64,000 nucleotides of DNA, taken from Whalleya microplaca. Taxonomy: Eukaryota; Ascomycota; Sordariomycetes; Xylariales; Xylariaceae. Both the position numbers and the translations under genes were made by a program. The notes beneath the pieces were generated by a model. The model had not been told where the DNA came from. It did not search any database and worked only from the letters and a program-made list of their open reading frames with translations. The stretch covers positions 310,001 through 374,000 of the forward strand of contig MU385756.1 in NCBI GenBank assembly GCA_022497155.1, written 5' to 3'. Below, piece by piece: positions 25,485-36,514 of this stretch. Each line of letters starts with the position of its first letter. Position 1 is the stretch's first letter.

Positions 25485-26115
25485 CTAGCGACCAGCTGTA
25501 TCGGGCTTCGAGGCCTCGATAGCCACATCCTCGTCCTGGGCGTCATCATTAAGCTCTTCTTCATCATCCTCAAACTTGGCCTTGGCCTTCTTAGCGGGCC
25601 GACCACGTGGCTTTCTCTGCTTCATAGCGCCTTCCTCATCGTCGCCATCATCGGCATCGCTGGCTGCTGCACGCTTTCGAGCCTTTGAAGGAGCTTTGGC
25701 GGAAGCGTTGCCCGTCGCATCATTACCACCCGACTCAGCAAGGTACTTCAGACGGAGTTTGCGGAATTGCTGCCTTTGAGATAAGGTTAGAAGCTGTTAT
25801 GCAGAATGAGAAGTGCGTGCGAGGAAATATTCGGATCGCACCCCCTTAGCTATTCGTCAAAGCGCCGATAAGGATGTTAAAGGGCGTTCAAGATAGGACT
25901 CATACTTACTTGACAGCCGATCCAGTGTACTTGCCACCGAAGACTTCTTGCGCCACTTTGCCAATCTCGTTCCATCCCGTGACTGCTAGATCAGGGTTGC
26001 TATGCTTCAAGATCATGAGGAGCATTTGTATATTCTCCTCCGCACTCCAACCCTTTACGGCCTTAGAGCTGTTGCCGCTTGTCTTGACGGACGCCGCAGT
26101 GGATTTGGAAGACAT
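25485..26115 (-). CDS. Small SANT/Myb-like nuclear protein with AT-hook-like tail
   Basis: Two exons (26115-25910 and 25773-25485) give 164 residues. The N-terminal part has a SANT/Myb-like helical domain (KGWSAEENIQMLLMILKHS, then GWNEIGKVAQEVF, then YTGSAVKQQFRKLR). The C-terminal part is basic with an AT-hook-like core (KPRGRPAKK) and turns acidic, suggesting a chromatin-associated protein. The frame ends at a TAG (25485-25487), but the same frame continues without a stop for 25 further acidic residues ending EEDAEDEF before a TGA at 25407-25409. The longer acidic tail looks natural for such proteins, so the TAG may be a recent nonsense change. The specific function is unknown. Confidence 0.72.
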
Positions 26116-28531
26116 CTTGATAGTACCAATGTCGAGGTAAGAACCTGTTCGCAAGTAGATTATAGCTGTACAAAGCGGAGTCAGTAAGAATCCATGGCAG
26201 AAAGAATTGCTGCTGAGAATCATTATTCGAATAAGAAGACAAGGCAGGCCAGGTCTAAAGCAAGCACTAAAAGCTTGGAGCAAGGGGCATACGGGTTCCT
26301 ATACGGGTAGGAAACAGTCACCGAGCAACCAGGCCAATAACCCAATAAGGTCAAAGGTAGGCACCGGATATTATATTCAATATGGGAGTCTCTTTGAACA
26401 AACCTGAGTATGAAGCAGCATCTTAATCACAATGGAGGTTGTGGACCTGTAGCGGTAGAAGGGGACAGGAATTGATGGGCAAGAGCGAAGGATCAAAATG
26501 GTGGCAAATGACATGGGAAAAGATTGGAAATATTGAAGTGAATGTTCAAAACGTGCTTCCAGGGAACTAAACAATTTGTGACCAGGACTTACCAGTGCCT
26601 ATCCCAGTCTTGAAGAGAAATACTCGATCGTGCTCATTTGACGCGTTGAGTAGGTGGCGGTGGCGAATGACGAGAGTAGACGGAAGGTAACAATTCTACT
26701 GTTTTTGCACAAGAGATTGTTAAACTCAAAATAGGATTGTTAAGTGGGAGATTTGAAAGTCTGCAGTCAAAGTGGAACTAGGAAGCCGTGAGTTGAGAGG
26801 TTAAGGAAAAGGGAAGGAAATTCAGACAGGCCAGGTGGTAAAAGAATTGTGTCTTGCAGGATACTGATCAAGGAAATGATGATGGTCTCCAGGGTGATAT
26901 GTTATCTGTCTAGGTGAAAAACCAAGTAGTACGCCATGCTGTAACACAGTTCTATTTGGTGCAACCATATAATGTTGTAAGAGATTGCCTCAAAGGCAGA
27001 AAGTTCAGAGCAAGACAGTTGTAGATGTTGCTGGGGACCAACGCTGTTGTTGATATGAAGTCGATGTGAGGTCGAAGCGATGTCAATGTGAAGAGAATCT
27101 TACCTTAATTGTGTCAATCTAGATACATATATAATTTGCGCTCTTTTATTCTGACAGATAATGCCAGCTTCAATATGTAGATACCTTCCAAGTTGTTCAT
27201 ATCTGCTATTCTCCACTACCATTCATGACAATACTTTGAACTTGAGCTCCCATTCAGAAAGATTATCCTGTAGATTGATTATACACACTTCTAGCACACT
27301 TTTCATCCTAATTGTGACATCTATTGCTCTTTGCCTTGGCTTTATATTCCAATTATTTGCCTCGCACCGGGGTACTTGTCCTTTAGGTACTGCTTTGATA
27401 TTACTCATATTATAATGCAACCCAAGACTTCACAATACATTGTAAATTTTGTAGAAAGTGCAAGCAAGGAAATGTCTATACCTCCTACTCAGAGTTGTCA
27501 TTTCATATTGAGAGTGTTGTCTTTTCAACCCTAGGGGATTTTTTCTCGGCTTTCGTTCAGAAACTGCTCAATGGACTTATGCAATTCCCTCCATATAACC
27601 TAATTATTAGTCATCTTGGTATAAGGTTGTATGACAATGTGAGAAGCTTATACAGATGTAACTTAAACACGGACTTTGACAGCTAGCATTCTGAACCTTA
27701 TATTTTGCTTCCCACCGAGTTAATCCCTGCTTTAATATTGACTACATGCAGGCTTTCAGGGAGCGAAAACACTTCAAATGAGCCTATGATATGAAGGGAA
27801 AACATATAGTAATCTCAGATGATAGTAAGGATCTCTACTTAATGTGTGTTGATATCTCTCCTTATATGTGTCAAGAAATAAAATGGAGAAGAATATCTCG
27901 AGAACCCAACAAAAGTATAAACAGGAGTAGCCTGCAAGAAATTCTAAAATTTGATACTATGATAAGACATTGTGGCTCGCAAAGAGAAACGGCACAAATA
28001 ACAACCAATAACAACATGCACCCAAACTCGCATTATTCTCATGTAGCCAAATACTTGCGATTCTTCCCATACATTGGCAACCACTCTTGAGGCTGAATCC
28101 ATCTAACGCAGACCACTCCAGTAGCTGCAGCACTACTTCGGTGACGACATCTGTCCGGCAATCCTATCGCATATATTCATACACATCCCAGGAAAGAGGA
28201 AAGTGGCTTGGGCTACTCTCTCTACGTAGCCGCTATCTCAGGACCGCGAGGATCAGGCTTGAGTGTTTCAGAAGTGTGAGTAAAATGGCAGAGGCTACGA
28301 ATTCCCTATTTGCAGATATTCGCATCTTTAAGCTTGAAGCACGCTTGCTGTAGAAAATGATGCATTGAGTGCTTGTAAAAGCCAACATCGCCTACGCTTA
28401 TGTACATTCTCTCTTCACTCGTCCCCTAACCTGACGACGGTCATCATCAATTTGACTGTGTCTCGCTCCTCCGCCATGACGGATAGTACAACACTAAACT
28501 ATGAATAAACGGTATAAATGAGAAATCCAGC
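26116..28531. other. Intergenic region, no gene recognised
   Basis: AT-rich sequence with short unmatched frames only. The left part presumably holds the promoter and 5' leader of the SANT-like gene. Confidence 0.45.
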
Positions 28532-29697
28532 TTACAACTTCTCGTCATCTCTTAAGGGCTCAACTAGCACGGCCGGGCCCCTCGGGAACACGACTTCGCC
28601 ATGACCCTTATGCACGACCGTATGCCTCCCGCGCGCGTATCCCTCCGCATACGTCCCGATCCAGGGCTGCGTGGTGCGGTGGAACGCGCCGCCGGTCTCC
28701 TCGCCGTCGTCCCAGTACAGCCGTCGCAGCCACAGGTGCAGGCGCGGGTAGTCGTGGCGGATGCTCTTGAGGTTGCACTGGAAGACGGAGTGGTAGGCGA
28801 CGTCGAAGCGCACCAGCGTCGTGTACAGGCGCACGTCGGCCTCGGTGACGTGGTCGCCGAAGAGGAACGGCGTGCCGCCGCGCGCCGCCAGGTGCGCCTC
28901 CAGCCGGTCCAGCGACGCGAACAGCGGGTACACGGCGCCGTCGTGCGCGGCCTGCGCGGTCGCGAACCCGGCCTTGTACACGCCGTTGTTGACCGTGTGG
29001 TACACCCACTCGTTCATCGCGTCGATCTCGGACCGCAGGTGCGCCGGGTAGAAGCCGCCGCCGGGCTTGGCGGCCTCGCGGAAGGCCGCGGGCACGAACG
29101 CGTCGAACTCGCTGTACAGCATGCGGATGATCTCGCTGCTCTCGTTGTTCACCAGCGTGCCCGTCTGCTTGTCCCAGAGCACCGGCACCGTCACCCGCCC
29201 GCTGTAGTCTGGGTCGACCTTCTGGTACAGCTGGCGCAGCGTGTGGAAGCCGTACAGCGGGTCCGCCGGCAGGCTGCCGTATTCGCCGTCGAAGAACCAG
29301 CCCTCGGGCCCCATGAATGGGTTTAGCAGGTATAAGTCTACCACGTCCTCGAGGCGCTTCATGGCGCGCACGATGAGCGTGCGGTGCGCCTATGGGTTCA
29401 CGGTGTGCGGTTAGCGTCTTGTTTTTCGCTCGGACTAGGGAGATAGGCCGAGTAATACTTACCCATGGACAGCCGGGGGCGAGGTACAGAGCATAACGAC
29501 CTTTTTCGGCTGGGAAGGGAGAGTTGGGGTCTTTGGAGACGAAGTTCCGGAATGAGCTATCTGGTCTTACGAAGTGGCCCTCCTTCTGGTAGTCAAGTTT
29601 GGTCTGGTAACCTAGTGGTCAGCTTCACGTACGCGGTAATGTGAATGAACGATACCGATGAGAATCGGGGATAAGGAGTGCTTACAGGCTGAGACAT
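28532..29697 (-). CDS. Glutathionyl-hydroquinone reductase (Xi-class GST, ECM4/YqjG-like)
   Basis: Three exons (29697-29686, 29603-29463, 29389-28532) give 336 residues. The first exon encodes only MSQP, and the second brings KLDYQKEGHF and ends at the catalytic GCPW (Cys about 49), which the splice joins to AHRTLIVRAMKR. This is the hallmark of Xi-class glutathione transferases that reduce glutathionyl-hydroquinones. Downstream are NPFMGPEGWFFDGEYG, the VPVLWDKQTGTLVNNESSEI glutathione-site segment and the helical C-terminal domain (FGDHVTEADVRLYTTLVRFD). The length is normal for the family. Exon 3 is far richer in GC than anything around it, mostly through G/C third positions, so that long frames stay open on the opposite strand too. 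Confidence 0.92.
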
Positions 29698-30263
29698 CTT
29701 GGTCGAGACACTAATAGCTGGGAACGCTGATACCGTGGACTTATTCAAGAAAGTAGAGGATGTCCGCGAGATGTGTTTGAGCATGAGGGTTGTGGTTACT
29801 TATATATATACTCAGTCCTATAGAGAGGTTGCGGCATTCTTCGGCCACACACGACTTTACACTTGTAGATCACATCACCCGTGAACGGTTACAAATGGTA
29901 TTGGAGCTACACAACTTAAACGCTGCCAGAGGGGTGAAACTCACGCAATCTCGGCTCTAAGCTGTGACAACCTTGTGGAGCTGTGAATCCTGATGCTGCT
30001 GCTTCGATCGTTTACATGTAGCTACCTAGGTAGGTTAACTAAAAGCTGACAAATCCTCGAATCGCTCTACCAGAATGATTAATAATATCTCCATAGTGAA
30101 ATGGCCCTCCCTGACAAATTATAATATGCAATAAGATCATATATTTGACAGCACGGTATTCTCCGGTGTATCTAGCTATAGTTCATATGAAATCTTGTGC
30201 TACGGTAATGGGTCTGAAGGGCTGGCCAACAACTCTACGGTAACAGTTCGTTCGACTGGCTAT
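29698..30263. other. Intergenic region
   Basis: Contains the promoter of the hydroquinone reductase and the 3' flank of the tandem-repeat protein. No coding sequence is seen. Confidence 0.5.
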
Positions 30264-30644
30264 TCACAACTTTGAGTCCTTTCCCCTCTGCTCATGCGCG
30301 CCCTCCTCCCTCTCCACAGGAAGCCTATCACTCGTCTCAGCCTTTAGACTGATAGGATCGCCCAACTGGCTGGGATTGGCATCGGGCCCATGAAGCTTCT
30401 TGGCCGCTTTCTCTCTTAAGCTCTCACTGCCTTTATGAGTTTGCTTCTTGTCAGCGCCGTAGCTGCTGTTCCGAGAGTTGCCAAAAGAGGAAGACGGGGA
30501 AGTGCGTTGGGCGCCTTGCTCGCCATCGGTCGGCACGTTGTCGCTCTGCTCTGCCTTGAGACTGATGGGATCACCAAGTTGGCTTGGGTTGGCGCCGGGG
30601 CCCTGCAGTTTCTTGGTGGCTTTTTCGCGGAGTGTCTCAGGCAT
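30264..30644 (-). CDS. Small hydrophilic protein with two near-identical 31-residue repeats
   Basis: A single exon encodes 126 residues. Residues 5-35 and 76-106 are copies of one unit (LREKA-KKL-GP-ANPSQLGDPISLKAE-SD) that are identical at 27 of 31 positions. The link between them is Ser/Gly-rich and the ends are charged. There is no signal peptide or membrane segment. The protein is probably disordered, and I recall the GDPISLKAE-SD element from other ascomycete hypothetical proteins, but no function is known to me. The DNA of the two units is also similar, which indicates an internal duplication. Confidence 0.72.
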   Translation of the reverse strand: MPETLREKATKKLQGPGANPSQLGDPISLKAEQSDNVPTDGEQGAQRTSPSSSFGNSRNSSYGADKKQTHKGSESLREKAAKKLHGPDANPSQLGDPISLKAETSDRLPVEREEGAHEQRGKDSKL

Positions 30645-31468
30645 TGATTTTCTTCAGCTTGTATAACCAAACTGTGATGATCTTCGGCTATATAGAGTGT
30701 CGAGATGGACAGGCCGTATTTGACTGAATTGAAGAGATATATCTTATAATACAGGTGTGAATGAAGATGAAAGTACTAGGTATACACTAGTATATTGTAC
30801 ATGTAAAGAGAAAATTAGACATTACCCAAGTATACATCGAGAGCCTGACAACGTTTCTGTTCACATTAGCACATTTCTTCATAATTCGTGACCTCATTTT
30901 GTTATAAAAGTCGATGACCTCACGATGTCTTCCTTGATGGATTTAGTGAGGTACGGTGGAAGGCCTGAAGTCGAACGCGGGCCAGGGCACGTTATGAGTC
31001 GTTAGCGAAGTATTAGCGGACGGAGTGCTGTGGCTTCGGGGGCCTTGCCTGCTATGGGGCTATGTTGGGAATGGCGGGGTATGTACTTAACTACACACCA
31101 AATGACAGTGTACATACAATGTAGATGTGAACAACTGCAAATTAGTACATCCTTAGCATCTTCAGTCGATGATAGCCTCAATTTCAGAGGCGCTATAATT
31201 CTGTAGATGAGCCAGAACTGAGATAGATTAGCAGGATATATACATCACCGGTTTCTACACACGACACACCATCATCGATGCGGACATTTGGATCATTAGT
31301 AGTTCGTGAATCTACTCCAGCCGTCACAGCAAACACTCGGTCCAAATACCAAAAGGGAAAGACTGACGAAAGGCACACTGAAGGACAGCACGCCGAAGAG
31401 TAGCAAAAACAGACACATTACAGATATGTACAACGGCATCGTGGCATATATACAATTCCATGATGGTA
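30645..31468. other. Intergenic region
   Basis: Holds the promoter of the tandem-repeat protein gene and the 3' flank of the next gene. No coding sequence is recognised. Confidence 0.5.
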
Positions 31469-32527
31469 TCAACCACCATGGCGTCTCCGACCTTTTGGTC
31501 TGACTCGGGTTGGATCTGGCAGGGGCTTCTGAATGCGCCCAACGTCTGGACTCCTCCGCCGCGTTCTCAATAGACTACCTGGGCTTCCTCCACGAACACT
31601 TCTCTCCAGAGGGGTATACTTTGTCGGTGATGGTATCGGATTGGTGGATTCTTTGGTGGTGTACGGATCTGAGCGCGGCTCGTTCCGAGGCGTAGGCGTT
31701 TCGAACTCGGAAGTGTTCCCTTCCTGGACAGCACCCGCCAAAGGTGTGGCATCGTCTTCGTCGTCGGCACCCGCCTGATCCTCACGTTCTAACGATGACG
31801 CTTCTGATATATCCGACACGGACGTGGTGGGAGTGTCGGGATCATCGAACTGCGTCAACTTGTCGTCGAAGTTGTTGGACAAGGTGGTAGATAGCACCAT
31901 CACGTCTGACTCGGGTTCTGAGAAGGAGAGGCTTCGCGATGGAGTCGAGGCCGAAGAGGAATCCGAACACATGGTCAGGGAGCGAGGGGAAGGGGGGAAA
32001 TGGCTTGCCGGAATCGAGGTAGCAGAGGTGTTGATGGCAAGAGGTTCACGTGTCATTAAAGGTTCATCATAATCATCATAATCATCATCATCATCTAGGT
32101 TGCCGAAGAATGGTCTCGAGATCTCGTCTTCGGTGGTAGGCTGATGCCACGGATGGTCGTCGGGTAGATAGGACGAGAAATATCTCACGAGCGAGTCTAG
32201 AGACTTCGTGCGAAAGAGCTGGAGGGCATGCTGCCATTGCTGGGTGCCGATGAGAGCGGGATTGGCGATGATCTCGAGCGAGGCCGACTCCAGACTTTGG
32301 TTCAGTTCGTTGAGTCGGAGTTGCTTGCGGTCGGCTAGGAGGCGGTGGAATTCATCGCAGGTCCGCGCGGTGTTGGAGACCTCGAAGACGTCGTGATGGA
32401 AGGCCTCAGGGTCCTGGATAGAAAAGGCAAGGGTGTTGTACTGGTCGTGAAGTTTGGTGAAGAGCTCTTCCCTCTTCATACCAAATTTCCAGGCGGGCCA
32501 TGACCAATTGCAGTCGGGCTCGTCCAT
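31469..32527 (-). CDS. Conserved fungal protein of unknown function with helical N-terminus and disordered tail
   Basis: A single exon encodes 352 residues. The first 130 residues are ordered and probably helical (KREELFTKLHDQYNTLAFSI, DPEAFHHDVFEVS, LIGTQQWQHALQLFRTKSLD, YLPDDHPWHQP). I recall similar sequences in other ascomycetes, without a named function. Residues about 145-155 are an acidic run encoded by a GAT-rich microsatellite (32065-32098). The remainder is Ser/Pro/Thr-rich and ends in a basic tail. The ATG at 32525-32527 is used; a second in-frame Met (residue 17) is an alternative start. It has no membrane segments, so a cytosolic or nuclear location is likely. Confidence 0.72.
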   Translation of the reverse strand: MDEPDCNWSWPAWKFGMKREELFTKLHDQYNTLAFSIQDPEAFHHDVFEVSNTARTCDEFHRLLADRKQLRLNELNQSLESASLEIIANPALIGTQQWQHALQLFRTKSLDSLVRYFSSYLPDDHPWHQPTTEDEISRPFFGNLDDDDDYDDYDEPLMTREPLAINTSATSIPASHFPPSPRSLTMCSDSSSASTPSRSLSFSEPESDVMVLSTTLSNNFDDKLTQFDDPDTPTTSVSDISEASSLEREDQAGADDEDDATPLAGAVQEGNTSEFETPTPRNEPRSDPYTTKESTNPIPSPTKYTPLERSVRGGSPGSLLRTRRRSPDVGRIQKPLPDPTRVRPKGRRRHGG

Positions 32528-32570
32528 TCTCCGGGGGCTCGAGTAGATTCGATTCGTCTAGTCCCGTACG

Positions 32571-32593
32571 TCTCGTCTCGTCTCGTCTCGTCT
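32571..32593. repeat. (TCTCG)n microsatellite
   Basis: Four complete TCTCG units plus a partial one lie just upstream of the start of the 352-residue gene, probably in its 5' leader. Confidence 0.85.
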
Positions 32594-32948
32594 TCACTTC
32601 AGACCTCACGCTCTCGCTCGTGGTCAGGAAACGGACTACTGAATACGGAAATTACAAGGGGAGTTCAGGTATCTGGGTAGGCGTATGCGCGGTTATGGAC
32701 GCGGGCGAGGGCGAGGGCGCTGGCGTAGGAACGCAGCGGCGGTATTAGGGTCGGTGTAGGTGTTGTGGTGGTGGGTTTAGGGATCGTTGGACTGGGTATC
32801 GTCACTGTGAAAAGACGGGTAGTATGAATGACTTGGGTCATTTAGATGCACGCTGCGGTATTCATTTTGGTGGTAGAGTGTACTGGCGTCTTCATCGACT
32901 TCTGAGCGGGTAGGCAGTTGTACTGGCGTTGGTTGTCAGTGGCCTTCA

Positions 32949-32974
32949 GTGTGTGTGTGTGTGTATGTGTGTGT
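32949..32974. repeat. (GT)n microsatellite
   Basis: About thirteen GT units, interrupted once by AT. Confidence 0.9.
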
Positions 32975-34687
32975 GGTGAGTAAAGGTAAGGACTCCGGAG
33001 CATTTGAGGTGTTGGCGCGCTGGATTTGACCTGGGTGGCAACAACGGGAAAACAACGTGGGAACCCACCGGATACCATACAGCGCAGTTGCTGCCTTGTG
33101 GCCTGAATGGAGATTTCTCAGGCATCAACTTTCACGTCAGACAGCGTGCCTACCTGCGTTGGGGGCCCGCTTCCCGCCAATAGGAAGCCGTTCTCGACCG
33201 CATTGGCCACATTGCCACATGCCTGTCTGACCAATGAAGTGCGGCTCAGACTGCCCCCTGTCCAATCAAACAATACGCATGATAGGTTATGTGGAACAAC
33301 CCACCACACCGATACACACACGCTATTCCGCTTTCGTCAGCTTTGCGGGTTTCTTAGCCAACCAACGAAACCAGAGCCTGCCATCTGCCTTACCTCGGAG
33401 GTTGAAAGCCCTCTGCCCCCGCCTCTATTCCGCATTCCTCATTCCTCCCGAGCCTATTCCCTAATCAAAAAGGTCAATCCATCTTCTTTTTTATTTATTT
33501 TCCATTTGTGCTAGTGCACTTGAGAATATAACTTATAATAAATTTAAACTCATATCAATGTCTTGAAACTCGTTCGTGATGCTTTTATTGAATGGATCTG
33601 ACCCGTCGACATGGATGGCGAGAATGAGTGAGAATGAGATGGAGGGAGGAAGGGAGAGACTCACACAAAGCGCCGAGTACTGGTGAGTGAATGAAAGCAG
33701 GCAGGCGGCTGTGTCGAGGACTGAGTTGGGGGCTCAGCTTACCCGCCACGCCACCATGAACCCGAGACTTGTGTGGGATCACTTGACTGTCCCATCTGCA
33801 CCGTGAGCAACCTTTCGAGCCCAGACTGTGTCTCTCTTTTCTCCGGTCACTTGAGATTGTTCACGTACTGCGAGTACACAGCACAACACAGTGTTGCTGC
33901 CGAATCATCGTTATCAAGGTTGATATTTGCGCTCTCTGTGATGTGACCACCCGAGACCCTCTATTTTTAGTTTGGACAAGCCTCTTCCTCTTCTACTACC
34001 TACCTAGCAGCCTAGTAGTATCTATCTATCTGCTACCTAGGTATGTAGAGCGAAGATGTCTACATGGTACATCACAGGTGTGTCCATCTGCCTAGTATGC
34101 AGAAGCAACCGCTCACCACCTGAGGCGGGCGGAGCTCTGCTAGGCGGCGAACCATCGTGTCGATTTTCTGCCTCTGGCATGACATACCCCGGTACATACA
34201 TACTGATCCCAAGGAAATAAGCTGGTAGAGTATGTACACTGCATACCACACCATACCTAGCAGCCCTAATGTAGATAGGTGAGATGACCCTAGGCAGCTA
34301 GCCAGTCGGTTCCTACTGTAGGCCAGAAACCGGGGCGGGATCAGCCGCACAATATCTCACTTTCACTTCCTTCACCCTACTTGCTGCACTTCTGACCACT
34401 TCTATGACTGTCTTCACCGGGGCTTACAGTTTGTGAGGGAACGGGTCGCAAGAACAGTTCATCTGATCGCTGAGTCTTCGCAACACGCCCCTTCAGCTTC
34501 AAATCGTGAGAATGGCTGCTTGAAGCATTTCTGTCTGTTAATCACCTTTCCCGTTTTGTCTTTCCTGTCCTTTTCATCCCCCAGAGCTCCATCTACACAA
34601 ATGAGAGAGAGCTGCCCAAGCTCCAACTAGATTGACGTTCCAAATTTCCTTCTCTTGCCCCAGTCTCGCATCCATCCCGTCATCACA

Positions 34688-36514
34688 ATGTCCGAGAGCT
34701 TCTTGTCCGAGGAACGGACGGAGCCGTTTACTGCCGAGGAGCTCCAGGAGAGGCTGAACAGGAACACCCAGATTGTCGAGATGGACGATGCGCATGATGA
34801 CACCGTACCTTTGGACAATCTTGTCATCGATGAAAATCACCACAAGCAAGGTATCCGTATACTAGTGCGACCCCTAACCAGGAGCCGCTCAGTGAGCCCT
34901 GGAAATGATAATTGTCAATGGCTAGCCTTGCGCGCCGAGGTCGCCGACCCGCAGCAGCCTAGATCCAAGGTTCTGGCTGTGACTCAGACCTCGAAGGATA
35001 TCAACTTCTCTATCAGAATACCCGGAGGTGAGGTTGAGAATAGGCCACCAGTCTGGTGCGAGCTATATTATGATCCAACCAGCGACAGCCTAATCCTTTA
35101 TAACAAGTCGGACGATCCTATTGTTCTCGCCAGGATATCCCATCCAGGCCCGGCTAGCGCCAACTTTGATCAAAAGATTGACCCGGGAACAACCAAGGAG
35201 TTGTCGCCCGGTACCTGGAGAATCAATATCTGGACCACTCCGGTCCTTGACTTCAGGATCTTGGAAAAGCGTCCTGCGATCCTTCATATCCCTGACGACA
35301 GTCCTGTATCTCCCGTCGCCGGCGGAAGTACGGACGTTCGCAACTCGTTCGGTAAAAGGTCGTTCTCCAACGACCACGAGCAGAGCAATGCCGCCATCGA
35401 GAAGAGACTTCGCGTCGATGATTCACAGCAGAAGGATAACGACGGCGTCATCATCTTCATGGGACCAAAGGATGAATCGCTTGTCTTTCCCCTCCCCAGC
35501 GCCGCCAAGACGAAGGAGGTCGCCATCCCCAATGGCCATGCGCTCTTAGAGATCCAGAAGGATCAGGCGGCTTATATAGAGGGTGGATGCGAGCTAGATC
35601 AGTACCAGTTGACCAAGCGCGACCAAATTGCAACGACGGGCGCCTCCTCGGTCTTCACCGCCCAGCATTCCAACGTCTCGGACGGCGTCATCACCGTCAA
35701 AGTCCTCAAGACACGAGGCCCCAACTCCAATGCCAGGCCGCAAGACACTCATCGAAATGTCATCCGGCAGGCAGATATCTGGCTTCGCGAGTATCAAAGC
35801 CAGGAAGACCTGAAGCACGAGTCAATTGTGAAGTTATACGGCGGTGATGCTCGCTATCTGTCGCTCTATATGGAGCATGTCGACGGAAAAGATTTAGCAG
35901 CGCGCGGAATGTGGCGTAATAACAACACGGACCTCTTCACCGGTGATCGCACGGATGCCATTCGCATTCTCAAAGACATCTCGGGAGCTTTGCACTACGT
36001 ACATCAGAAACACAAGGTCCACAACGACATTAAGCCGGCCAACATTCTCTACTCGAGAGATCGCGGCGCAGTGCTCTGCGACTTTGGTCTATCTACCCGT
36101 ACGGTGGACCCGGCTACAAATGGCGGGACACCATACTACGTCCCCCCTGAGTTTATTGGATCGAAGCTTCGCGGGCCGGCCTCGGATGTATGGGCCCTCG
36201 GTGTCACGATGCTGTACGTGCTTCGAAAAATCGCTTTCCCGGATGCTCGAGGCCGACAAGGTCATCCGAAGCAACTATATTGGATGATAGCCGATCTCAA
36301 TAGAAAGCCAACACATCACGCCACCAGGGCTTCGTCTGCAGTCGCTCAAATGCAGCAATGGCTTAACGAGGTACACGAAGCCAAGAGTAGACTCAACCCC
36401 CGAGACAGAGTCGAACGGCTCGTACTGCACATGCTAACACCTAATCCGAACCAACGTATCACAATGGCCAACGTCATGAGCGAGATCCTTAAGGAGGTTG
36501 CACCTAACAAGTAA
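34688..36514 (+). CDS. Protein kinase-like protein with N-terminal beta-rich domain and HND catalytic loop
   Basis: A single exon encodes 608 residues from the ATG at 34688, which has a good CACAATG context; an in-frame ATG 33 bases upstream is less likely. The C-terminal half is a Ser/Thr protein kinase fold: a degenerate glycine loop (GASSVF), the ATP-binding Lys in VITVKVLK (about 338), a catalytic loop HNDIKPANIL (about 445-454), CDFGLS (DFG about 465-467), TPYYVPPEF and SDVWALGVTML. The usual HRD is HND, so it belongs among RD-lacking kinases; the catalytic Asp and DFG Asp are present, so activity is possible. The N-terminal 200 residues look beta-rich, somewhat FHA-like (WCELYYDPTSDSLILYNKSD), but I cannot assign them firmly. 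The substrate and pathway are unknown. Confidence 0.85.
   Translation: MSESFLSEERTEPFTAEELQERLNRNTQIVEMDDAHDDTVPLDNLVIDENHHKQGIRILVRPLTRSRSVSPGNDNCQWLALRAEVADPQQPRSKVLAVTQTSKDINFSIRIPGGEVENRPPVWCELYYDPTSDSLILYNKSDDPIVLARISHPGPASANFDQKIDPGTTKELSPGTWRINIWTTPVLDFRILEKRPAILHIPDDSPVSPVAGGSTDVRNSFGKRSFSNDHEQSNAAIEKRLRVDDSQQKDNDGVIIFMGPKDESLVFPLPSAAKTKEVAIPNGHALLEIQKDQAAYIEGGCELDQYQLTKRDQIATTGASSVFTAQHSNVSDGVITVKVLKTRGPNSNARPQDTHRNVIRQADIWLREYQSQEDLKHESIVKLYGGDARYLSLYMEHVDGKDLAARGMWRNNNTDLFTGDRTDAIRILKDISGALHYVHQKHKVHNDIKPANILYSRDRGAVLCDFGLSTRTVDPATNGGTPYYVPPEFIGSKLRGPASDVWALGVTMLYVLRKIAFPDARGRQGHPKQLYWMIADLNRKPTHHATRASSAVAQMQQWLNEVHEAKSRLNPRDRVERLVLHMLTPNPNQRITMANVMSEILKEVAPNK

Larger units (their letters stand above)
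32528..34687. other. Long intergenic region with microsatellites
   Basis: Lies between the divergent starts of the unknown-function gene and the kinase gene and must hold both promoters. It contains the short repeats listed below and several CTACCTAGGTA-like blocks near 33995-34045. No coding sequence is recognised. Confidence 0.5.

Noticed and set aside
28601..29326. A 241-residue forward open frame opposite the hydroquinone reductase
   Set aside because: It is Arg/Val/Ala-rich and caused by the G/C third positions of the real gene on the other strand.
33107..33514. A 135-residue forward open frame between the divergent gene pair
   Set aside because: Composition is Pro/Ser/Thr-rich without motif and it overlaps promoter sequence.
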